Assembly (NCBI RefSeq): GCF_000488215.1 | Contig: NZ_KI530723.1 | Span: forward strand, 160,100-222,207 | DNA from: Acinetobacter nectaris CIP 110549 | Lineage (GTDB): Bacteria; Pseudomonadota; Gammaproteobacteria; Pseudomonadales; Moraxellaceae | Length of the DNA: 62,108 nt | Reading direction: 5' to 3' | Translations under genes and position numbers: made by a program | Shown: positions 9,748-17,081 of the stretch, piece by piece | How positions within the stretch are numbered: position 1 is the first letter of the stretch | How the letters are laid out: the number at the start of each line of letters is the position of its first letter | Notes under the pieces: model-generated | What the model was told of the DNA's origin: nothing | Databases searched by the model: none | What the model saw: the letters and a program-made list of their open reading frames with translations, nothing else

Positions 9748-11367
9748 ATGATTCCGCATATTTCACGTTTATTCGAAGTATGGCGTATTGCAGCGCATTA
9801 TCGACTAGATACTTTAATCTCTGCGGAAGATATTCCACCCAAAGCACGCCCATTACTTAAGCTCATCCGCCTACACCCTGCAGCATGGTCAAGTAAGCAT
9901 ATAAACAACCCCATAAAACTGAAAGAAGCCCTTGAAGATATGGGGCCACTCGCCATTAAAATGGGGCAACTGCTTTCTACCAGACGCGATTTAATTTCAC
10001 CTGAAATTTTACAGCAATTGGTCATGCTACAAGACCAAGTCAAACCATTTCCTGTACAAGTGGCAAAAGAGCGTATCCAAGCTGCTTTTAAAGCAGATTT
10101 AAATACCTTATTTAAGCGTTTTGATGACCAACCCCTTGCCGCTGCATCTATTGCTCAGGTTCATACGGCTGCCCTACATGATGACCGTGAAGTCGTTGTC
10201 AAAGTAACACGTCCTGATATTCGCCCCCAACTCATTCAAGATTTTGAAGTCTTAACATGGTTCGGACAACATTTAGAAAACCGACTCGAAGCTGCACGTG
10301 CAGTACATTTACTTGAAATTATTCAAGAATACCGTCAAACCATACTCAATGAACTCGATCTATCATTAGAAGCCAGTAATACCCGTCGTATGCGCCAGTG
10401 CTTTATAGGCTCAAGTATGATGTATGTGCCTGAAGTCTATATGGATAGCACAGATGCCATGGTTGCCGAGCGCATTACAGGTGTGCCTATTTCAGATACT
10501 GAAACCTTTGACCGCTTGGGAATGGACCGTGCAGATTTGGCTGAAAAAGGACTTACTGTCTTTTTTACACAAGTTTTTCGAGATAACTTTTTCCACGCAG
10601 ACATGCATCCGGGCAATGTTTTCGTAGAAATCATTAACCCTAAAAACCCAAGATACATTGCACTTGACTGTGCAATTATGGGTGAGCTTTCCAAACAAGA
10701 CCAAATGACTGTGGCACGCATGCTCCTTGCGGTCATGAATGGCAACTTTACACAATTGATTCAGGTCGTGCATCAAGCAGGTTGGATTCCACCCGATACA
10801 AACCAAGATGCACTTGCACGTGAGATGCGCAGAACCATTGCTCCAATGATTTCACAGCCAATGCATGAACTCGACTTTGCAGGCATCTTACTGCAAATTA
10901 TGGATATTGCACGGCGCTTTAGATTAGAAATACCACCTCAACTCATGCTGTTGTTAAAAACACTAGTACATATCGAGGGCCTAGGCACAGATCTTTACCC
11001 TGAATTAGATATTTGGAAATTGGCAAAACCTATTTTAAACAAATGGGTCAAAGCCAATATGGATCCTATTTATAATATTAAACAATTTGGTAAACAGATC
11101 CCCGATCTTTTACTCGGTGCACAAGATTTACCAAGTCTGATTGTCGATAGCCTCAATGGATTAAAAAATCAGTCTGCATGGCAAGACAAGCAATTACGAG
11201 AAATACAACAACTGCGGTTACAGCTTGAGTATCAGCAAAAAAGAAACTGGATTTTTGGCAGCGTACTTTTAATTGTGCTCTCTATTGCGATTATTTCACC
11301 TTGGTTTATTTCTATACCGCTCATTATTATCAGTGCCTTACTTGTCATATGGCGTTTGGTTCGATAA
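9748..11367 (+). CDS. ubiB: Ubiquinone biosynthesis regulatory ATPase/kinase-like protein UbiB
   Basis: UbiB is an atypical kinase/ATPase of the ABC1/ADCK family needed for ubiquinone synthesis and anchored in the inner membrane. The 539-residue protein has the KxGQ signature (AIKMGQLLSTRRDL, about residues 70-83), the alanine-rich nucleotide loop (AAASIAQVHTA) and the HADMHPGNVF catalytic region. Two C-terminal membrane segments follow (WIFGSVLLIVLSIAIIS and FISIPLIIISALLVIWRL). It begins three bases after the ubiJ stop, which suggests coupled translation. Confidence 0.95.
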   Translation: MIPHISRLFEVWRIAAHYRLDTLISAEDIPPKARPLLKLIRLHPAAWSSKHINNPIKLKEALEDMGPLAIKMGQLLSTRRDLISPEILQQLVMLQDQVKPFPVQVAKERIQAAFKADLNTLFKRFDDQPLAAASIAQVHTAALHDDREVVVKVTRPDIRPQLIQDFEVLTWFGQHLENRLEAARAVHLLEIIQEYRQTILNELDLSLEASNTRRMRQCFIGSSMMYVPEVYMDSTDAMVAERITGVPISDTETFDRLGMDRADLAEKGLTVFFTQVFRDNFFHADMHPGNVFVEIINPKNPRYIALDCAIMGELSKQDQMTVARMLLAVMNGNFTQLIQVVHQAGWIPPDTNQDALAREMRRTIAPMISQPMHELDFAGILLQIMDIARRFRLEIPPQLMLLLKTLVHIEGLGTDLYPELDIWKLAKPILNKWVKANMDPIYNIKQFGKQIPDLLLGAQDLPSLIVDSLNGLKNQSAWQDKQLREIQQLRLQLEYQQKRNWIFGSVLLIVLSIAIISPWFISIPLIIISALLVIWRLVR

Positions 11368-11413
11368 GAAAAGCGTTTAGAATTCGTATAACTTCACGTA
11401 CACTATTGGAATA

Positions 11414-11440
11414 GGTCTGTTATAGACCATATTTTCTTTT
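11414..11440 (+). terminator. Possible weak terminator after ubiB
   Basis: A 5-bp stem GGTCT/AGACC with loop GTTAT is followed after a few bases by a T-rich run (TTTTCTTTTTT) in the gap between ubiB and hisIE. The stem is short, so it may end ubiB transcription only partly. Confidence 0.35.
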
Positions 11441-11464
11441 TTAGTTTTAATTTTGGTGATTTCC

Positions 11465-12250
11465 ATGAATAACGTGCAATGGCTTGATGAGGTAAAATTT
11501 AACGAACAAGGCTTAATTCCTGCTATTGCACAGCATCATCAAACAGGTCGTGTACTCATGGTTGCATGGATGAATCGTACATCTCTTGCAATGACGGCAG
11601 AAAAAAACCAAGCGGTTTACTTCTCTCGTTCACGCCAAAAATTGTGGCATAAAGGTGAAACTTCAGGACACTTTCAAGTTGTCCATGAAATTCGCTTAGA
11701 CTGCGATGCAGATGTCATTATTTTACAAGTAGAACAAAAAGGTGGCATTGCTTGCCATACAGGACGCGAGTCATGTTTTTATAGAAAGCTGACTGAAAAT
11801 GGTTGGGAAATTGTAGATCATCAACTCAAAGACCCTAAAGACATTTATGCCAATGCCTCAGAGAAAAATGCACATACACTTGCAATGGAAAGTGCAATGA
11901 CACAAGCAGAGTCTGTCGAAATTCTAGATTATTTAGGTCAGATGATGGTTGAACGCCAAAAAGCAGATCCCGACAGCTCATATGTTGCCAAGCTTTATCA
12001 TAAAGGTTTAAATAAAATTCTAGAAAAAGTGGGTGAAGAAAGCTTTGAAACTATTCTTGCTGCTAAAGATTTTGACTTAGAAAAGAACTTGAACAATAAA
12101 AATGACTTCATCTATGAAGTGGCAGACCTTTGGTTTCATAGCATTGTGATGTTGGGATACTTCAACTTAAATCCACAAGATATTCTAAATGAGCTTGCGC
12201 GACGCCAAGGTCTTTCAGGTTTAGTCGAAAAGGCAAACCGTACACATTAA
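11465..12250 (+). CDS. hisI: Bifunctional phosphoribosyl-AMP cyclohydrolase / phosphoribosyl-ATP pyrophosphatase
   Basis: This protein carries out steps 2 and 3 of histidine synthesis. The first half (HisI) has the metal-binding [14 protein letters not shown] motif and [14 protein letters not shown], with its zinc cysteines. The second half (HisE, from about residue 130) has [14 protein letters not shown] and [14 protein letters not shown], typical of the pyrophosphatase (MazG-like) fold. ATG 11465 is chosen over an upstream TTG, and a weak GGTGA precedes it. It is not next to other his genes here, and the helicase gene starts one base after its stop. Confidence 0.93.
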   Translation: MNNVQWLDEVKFNEQGLIPAIAQHHQTGRVLMVAWMNRTSLAMTAEKNQAVYFSRSRQKLWHKGETSGHFQVVHEIRLDCDADVIILQVEQKGGIACHTGRESCFYRKLTENGWEIVDHQLKDPKDIYANASEKNAHTLAMESAMTQAESVEILDYLGQMMVERQKADPDSSYVAKLYHKGLNKILEKVGEESFETILAAKDFDLEKNLNNKNDFIYEVADLWFHSIVMLGYFNLNPQDILNELARRQGLSGLVEKANRTH

Positions 12251-12251
12251 G

Positions 12252-13730
12252 ATGACCACAACTCCAAAGCCTACAAACGAACAAAGTACAGCCATTGAAC
12301 ATGCATTGCTTGGTGAATCATTCAAAGTGGTTGCTTATGCAGGTACAGGTAAAACCACGACTTTACAAATGATTAGCCATGCCATGCCTCAACGGCGTGG
12401 TATGTATTTGGCATTTAATAAAGCCATTGCAAGTGAAGCTCAAAAAAAGTTTGACCGACAAGTCGACAGCAGAACTTTTCACTCCTTGGCTTTTCGCAGT
12501 GTCCCTCGTTCAATTACCGATAAGTTACGGCTTCCTCGTCTAAGCCCTGCTTTTTTGGCCAAAGAATACCGCCTTGAACCGATTACGCTGAGACGCTTAA
12601 TGGGTGGACGCTATGAAAAATATACCATTATGCCAAGCCGCTTGGCAGGTCTAGTCGTCAATGCTGTAGGTTATTTTTGTTCTACAAACTCACAATACCC
12701 TGCCCCACGTCATATTCAAGCACCTAGTTGGCTACATACAGACGACATTAATGCATTACAAAAACACTTGTACCCTTTTTTAGAGCGACGTTGGCTTGAG
12801 TCAATTCACCCTGAGCATCAAGTAGGTATCGGGCATGATATCTATTTAAAACTATGGGCACTCTCTAATCCCGTTATTCCTGCAGACTACGTATTATTTG
12901 ATGAAGCACAAGATGCCGATCCCCTCATGCTAGGTATTTTGCTCAAACAGCAACAAACCCAAGTCATTTATGTCGGCGATGCACATCAACAAATTTATGC
13001 ATGGCGTGGTGCAGTCAATGCCATGCAGAAGCTGCCTTTGCCTGCTTCACGACTCACCACATCCTTTCGTTTTGGTGAAGACATTGCACAAGTGGCAAAT
13101 TTACTCCTTGGCGGACTTGGTGAAACCGTACCTTTATTGGGGAATCCAAATCAAATCTCCAAAGTGGTGAATAAGCCTCATACCAAACAGCGTGATGCCA
13201 TTTTATGTCGCACCAATGCACGTGCAATGGAGTTATTACTCGCAGGTCTAGTCAATCATGACAAAGTGACTTTGCAAGCAGATCATGCACGTTTAGGACG
13301 TTTTATAGATGCAGCAAGTATGCTTAAACAAGGAAAGCGCGTTACAGATGTACCTGAACTTGCGTGGTTTAACTCATGGCATGATGTACATGAATACTGT
13401 GAAACACATGAAGGCAGTGATATAAAACCATTGGTAAGATTGGTCGATGAACATGGTTCAGGCCCATTAAAAAAAGCACTTACCCAAATTACCCCCATTG
13501 ATGAAGCAGACTATGTTATTTCTACTGCACATAAAGCCAAAGGCTTAGAATGGGATCGTGTTCATCTTGAAGATGACTACCAATTTAAGCTCAACCAACA
13601 TGACTATAAAATTAGTGATGAGGAACTTCGTTTGCTTTACGTTGCATCTACACGTGCGAAATCAAGTTTAAATATCCATTATATTTATGATCTGATTCAA
13701 CAACTTAAAAATAAAAAACCAAGAAAATAA
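12252..13730 (+). CDS. UvrD/Rep-type superfamily I helicase, short form
   Basis: This is an ATP-dependent 3'-5' SF1 helicase of 492 residues, shorter than UvrD or Rep (about 670-720). Motifs in order are Walker A AGTGKTT (30-36), motif II LFDEAQDADP, motif III GDAHQQIYAWRG, motif IV TTSFRFGEDIA, motif V STAHKAKGLEW and motif VI LRLLYVASTRAKSSL. The DEAQD box and general layout resemble Fbh1-like helicases. No nuclease domain is visible. It starts one base after the hisIE stop, implying co-translation with a histidine gene. Substrate and role are unknown. Confidence 0.88.
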   Translation: MTTTPKPTNEQSTAIEHALLGESFKVVAYAGTGKTTTLQMISHAMPQRRGMYLAFNKAIASEAQKKFDRQVDSRTFHSLAFRSVPRSITDKLRLPRLSPAFLAKEYRLEPITLRRLMGGRYEKYTIMPSRLAGLVVNAVGYFCSTNSQYPAPRHIQAPSWLHTDDINALQKHLYPFLERRWLESIHPEHQVGIGHDIYLKLWALSNPVIPADYVLFDEAQDADPLMLGILLKQQQTQVIYVGDAHQQIYAWRGAVNAMQKLPLPASRLTTSFRFGEDIAQVANLLLGGLGETVPLLGNPNQISKVVNKPHTKQRDAILCRTNARAMELLLAGLVNHDKVTLQADHARLGRFIDAASMLKQGKRVTDVPELAWFNSWHDVHEYCETHEGSDIKPLVRLVDEHGSGPLKKALTQITPIDEADYVISTAHKAKGLEWDRVHLEDDYQFKLNQHDYKISDEELRLLYVASTRAKSSLNIHYIYDLIQQLKNKKPRK

Positions 13731-13755
13731 AAAAGGAGCTTTCGCTCCTTTTTTA
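13731..13755. terminator. Bidirectional Rho-independent terminator
   Basis: The stem AAAAGGAGC/GCTCCTTTT with a TTTC loop has an A-run before it and a T-run after it. It lies between the convergent helicase and aldolase genes and can serve both. Confidence 0.9.
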
Positions 13756-13768
13756 TTTAAACTTTATC

Positions 13769-14848
13769 TTAGTTACGGTCAATACTGTTTAGCTCTCTAA
13801 ATGCTTGCTCTAAACGTGTCACCATAGATGTTTGACCTGCACGTAACCATACGCGAGGGTCATAGAATTTTTTGTTTGGCTTATCTGCACCTTCAGGGTT
13901 ACCTAACTGTGCTTGTAGATATGCTTCATTCTTTTTATAGAACTGTAAAACACCATCCCATGTTGCCCACTGTGTATCTGTGTCAATGTTCATTTTAATG
14001 ACACCATAGCTGATAGATTCTTTAATTTCTTCAGCAGAAGAACCAGAACCACCATGGAATACAAAATCAAGTGAGTTATGCTCAAGATTATGTTTTTTGC
14101 TTACATAGTCTTGTGAGTCACGTAAAATTGTTGGTGTTAATTTCACATTACCAGGCTTGTACACACCATGTACATTACCAAATGATGCTGCAATGCTAAA
14201 ACGTGGACTAATCGCATTTAGTTTTTCGTATGCATAGTCAACATCTTCAGGTTGTGTGTAAAGTGCTGAAGCATCCATATGGCTGTTGTCTACGCCATCC
14301 TCTTCACCACCGGTACAACCCAATTCAATTTCTAACGTCATGCCAATTTTTGACATACGTTCTAAGTATTTTGCACAAATTTCAATATTTTCTTCAAGTG
14401 ATTCTTCAGATAAATCAATCATGTGTGAAGAAAACAGTGGCTTGCCAGTTGCTGCAAAGTGCTTTTCACCTGCATCTAATAAACCATCAATCCATGGCAA
14501 TAGTTTTTTTGCACAGTGATCTGTATGCAGAATAACAGGTACACCATAATGTTCTGCCAAAAGGTGTACATGGTGCGCACCAGAGATAGCACCTAAAATT
14601 GCAGCGCCATGTGGCTGTTCTGTTTTTAAGCCTTTACCTGCAATGAATGTTGCGCCACCATTAGAAAACTGAATGATGATCGGACTTTTGACTTTTGCAG
14701 CAGCTTCAAGTGCAGCATTGATTGAATCCGTACCCACACAGTTTACCGCAGGAAGTGCAAATGCATTTTCTTTCGCTACAGCAAATACTTTTTGAACGTC
14801 ATCGCCAGTTACAACACCTGGTTTTACAAAATCAAAAATTTTAGACAT
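13769..14848 (-). CDS. fba: Class II fructose-1,6-bisphosphate aldolase
   Basis: This is the zinc-dependent aldolase of glycolysis and gluconeogenesis. The 359 residues match the E. coli FbaA length. Signatures include VILHTDHCAKKLLPW (zinc histidine and catalytic Asp region), LEIELGCTGGEEDGVDN, SFGNVHGVYKPGN and FHGGSGSS. The end of the protein is RLEQAFRELNSIDRN. It is a single minus-strand gene, preceded by the long non-coding region and sharing a terminator with the helicase gene. Confidence 0.95.
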   Translation of the reverse strand: MSKIFDFVKPGVVTGDDVQKVFAVAKENAFALPAVNCVGTDSINAALEAAAKVKSPIIIQFSNGGATFIAGKGLKTEQPHGAAILGAISGAHHVHLLAEHYGVPVILHTDHCAKKLLPWIDGLLDAGEKHFAATGKPLFSSHMIDLSEESLEENIEICAKYLERMSKIGMTLEIELGCTGGEEDGVDNSHMDASALYTQPEDVDYAYEKLNAISPRFSIAASFGNVHGVYKPGNVKLTPTILRDSQDYVSKKHNLEHNSLDFVFHGGSGSSAEEIKESISYGVIKMNIDTDTQWATWDGVLQFYKKNEAYLQAQLGNPEGADKPNKKFYDPRVWLRAGQTSMVTRLEQAFRELNSIDRN

Positions 14849-15022
14849 ATTATGTTTTCCTATTTCATCAATCAGATGGATTCATTCGGATTACAAAAAC
14901 AAAGTGAATTATATGATTTAACCCACATCGTATGATGCCGTTTGGAAAATTTCTTAATCAACCAAACCTTAGCATTACCATAAAACTTATTGATGAGATG
15001 GCAATACCAATTATTCATCAAT

Positions 15023-15048
15023 TGAGCAGATCGTTTCTTATCTGCTCA
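15023..15048. repeat. 9-bp perfect inverted repeat
   Basis: TGAGCAGAT and ATCTGCTCA are separated by 8 bases. There is no strong T-tract next to it, so it could be an operator or an RNA hairpin rather than a classical terminator. Confidence 0.5.
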
Positions 15049-15527
15049 TTGCTTTTCGTAAAGTGACATCTTACTTTAAGCTGAGTAAAGGCATAGAAAC
15101 AGAAAGAAATAAAATAGGCACATGAAAGTGTATATATAAAAGGTCTCGTCCCAATCATCACATTATTTAAGTGCGTTGCTTACGCTGCGTACTTATTAAG
15201 TGTTTATTCTCGATACGAACAAAATATCCTATTTCATTCTTCAGCAATATCCTATTTGCCTAGGCTCCTCTACTATTAAGAATACAGCAAAACTGAATAG
15301 CAGCATCAAATCGTAACCATTTTAAGACCATATGATTGTCATATCGTCCCGTTGTTTTGTTGTCAACTACTCTACAAGTAAAGCGGCATTTGTCATATAC
15401 GACTTAAGACACAGTGACACTGTAAGTCTCATAATCACTTGCCAAATAAAGCAAAAATAAGATAACAGATTTATTGTTGTATACCTAAATTTTTTGGTTG
15501 AAGTTTCACTAAGTTCATTTTTGCTTT

Positions 15528-15543
15528 TGGCACACAATATGCA
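15528..15543 (+). promoter_or_regulatory. Candidate sigma-54 (-24/-12) promoter of the MFS gene
   Basis: TGGCAC, five bases, then ATGCA gives the GG-N10-GC spacing required by sigma-54; only one base departs from TGGCAC-N5-TTGCA. Transcription would begin near 15554, leaving about 20 bases of leader that includes the AAGAGA ribosome binding site before ATG 15575. Confidence 0.5.
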
Positions 15544-15574
15544 CACCTCTTATAAAACAGATAAGAGATCTAAA

Positions 15575-16831
15575 ATGATAAATCGCCATACAAATAAAAT
15601 AACTCGAAACACACCATGGTATCAGCTTATTCTCGGTCTCATATGTATGGCTTCTATTTCTAGCCCGCAGTATATTTGGACATTATTAACCAAACCGTTT
15701 ATCACAAAACTAGGCGTGAGTCTTCCCGAGCTACAAGTCACATTCTCACTACTTATTATTCTGCAAACCTTCTTCTCTCCATTTCAAGGCAAATTGATTG
15801 ATAGATTTGGGCCTAAATTGCTCATTTTTATAGGTACCATTTTATCTGGTCTAAGTTGGATTCTTTCCTCACAAGTGACCCATTTAACTGAGCTGTATTT
15901 AGTGTATGGCTGTATAGGGGGTTTAGGTACAGGCATCGTTTATGTTGGTATTGTCGGCTTAATGGTCAAATGGTTTCCACAAAATCGTGGTTTTGCTGCA
16001 GGAGCTGTTGCAGCAGGTTATGGTATGGGTGCACTACTCACTACATTTCCTGTGAGTATTTCACTTGCTCAATATGGTCTTGAGCATACTCTTATTTTAT
16101 TTGGTGTTATTTTTTGCTGTGTAGGTGGCATCGCAAGTCTAGGACTAAAAACACCTCCACAATCTGTTGATAAAATCAATGAACTATCATCAACTATAAG
16201 ACACTATCAATTTACGTCTAAAGAGATGTTAAGCCAGCCCATTTTTTGGTTGATGTTTTTAATGATGGCCATGATGTCGACTTCGGGCCTGATGATTACC
16301 TCTCAAATGGCAGCATTTGCAGAAGATTTTGGTATTAGTCATACCATCGTTTTTGGTATGGCTGCTCTCCCATTGGCATTAAGTTTAGACCGTCTAACCA
16401 ATGGTTTAACTCGACCTTTATTTGGATTTATTTCAGATAAGATGGGCCGAGAAAATACCATGTTTATTGCTTTTTTCTTAGAAGCAATTGCAATGTTAGT
16501 CTGGTTAATGTGCCGTCAAGATCCAATCTTATTTGTTATTTTGTCTGGCATTGTCTTTTTTGGTTGGGGAGAAATTTTTTCTCTTTTTCCATCTACACTT
16601 ACAGACACTTTTGGTGTTAAGCATGCAACTGCGAACTATGGATGGCTTTATTTATCTCAAGGTATTGGTGCGATATTTGGCGGCCCATTTGCAGCATTAC
16701 TCTTTCAACATACACAAAGTTGGAGCATTGTTTTTTACTGCGCCATTTCATTTGATGTACTCAGCGCACTTTTAGCATTACTCATTTTAAAGCCTTGGCG
16801 CAAACATTTTATAAAAAAATATATTCATTGA
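15575..16831 (+). CDS. MFS transporter, oxalate/formate antiporter-like
   Basis: This is a twelve-helix major facilitator of about 418 residues. It has the loop motif GKLIDRFGPKLLIF between helices 2 and 3 and its second-half counterpart FGFISDKMGRENTMF. YLVYGCIGGLGTGIVYVG and WFPQNRGFAAGAVAAGYGMGALL are typical of the oxalate:formate antiporter (OFA) family. I chose ATG 15575 because AAGAGA lies 8 bases upstream; longer forms from 15494 or 15539 lack a binding site and would overlap the promoter. The substrate (oxalate, formate or another monocarboxylate) cannot be read from sequence. It is not linked to oxalate-degrading genes. Confidence 0.85.
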   Translation: MINRHTNKITRNTPWYQLILGLICMASISSPQYIWTLLTKPFITKLGVSLPELQVTFSLLIILQTFFSPFQGKLIDRFGPKLLIFIGTILSGLSWILSSQVTHLTELYLVYGCIGGLGTGIVYVGIVGLMVKWFPQNRGFAAGAVAAGYGMGALLTTFPVSISLAQYGLEHTLILFGVIFCCVGGIASLGLKTPPQSVDKINELSSTIRHYQFTSKEMLSQPIFWLMFLMMAMMSTSGLMITSQMAAFAEDFGISHTIVFGMAALPLALSLDRLTNGLTRPLFGFISDKMGRENTMFIAFFLEAIAMLVWLMCRQDPILFVILSGIVFFGWGEIFSLFPSTLTDTFGVKHATANYGWLYLSQGIGAIFGGPFAALLFQHTQSWSIVFYCAISFDVLSALLALLILKPWRKHFIKKYIH

Positions 16832-16860
16832 TTTTTTAGATGCATGTTATGCTGTTTTTT

Positions 16861-16883
16861 AATGTTAAAAGCAACATTTTTTT
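16861..16883 (+). terminator. Weak terminator after the MFS gene
   Basis: A 6-bp stem AATGTT/AACATT followed by a run of T lies 30 bases after the stop codon. The AT-rich stem makes this a modest prediction. Confidence 0.45.
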
Positions 16884-17081
16884 ACGCTGAATTGATTACA
16901 ATATGTTTAGTTTTTCTTTTTTCATGTGATTCTAAACAATCTATGAACATATATAGATAATGTTTTTAAGCATTCCAAATTTTAAACTTTGAATATTGGA
17001 TAATTCCTTGTTTTCCTTTGAAGTTTAAAAAACTAACCTAGGTGATTTCGGTCGGCCTAATATCATAAAAAGGACACAAGT

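Larger units (their letters stand above)
14849..15574. other. Long non-coding interval between fba and the MFS gene
   Basis: About 725 bases without a convincing gene. It holds the presumed fba promoter on the left, a 9-bp perfect inverted repeat at 15023-15048, and a sigma-54-like promoter at 15528-15543 before the MFS gene. No tRNA, insertion sequence or known regulatory RNA was recognised. Confidence 0.6.
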
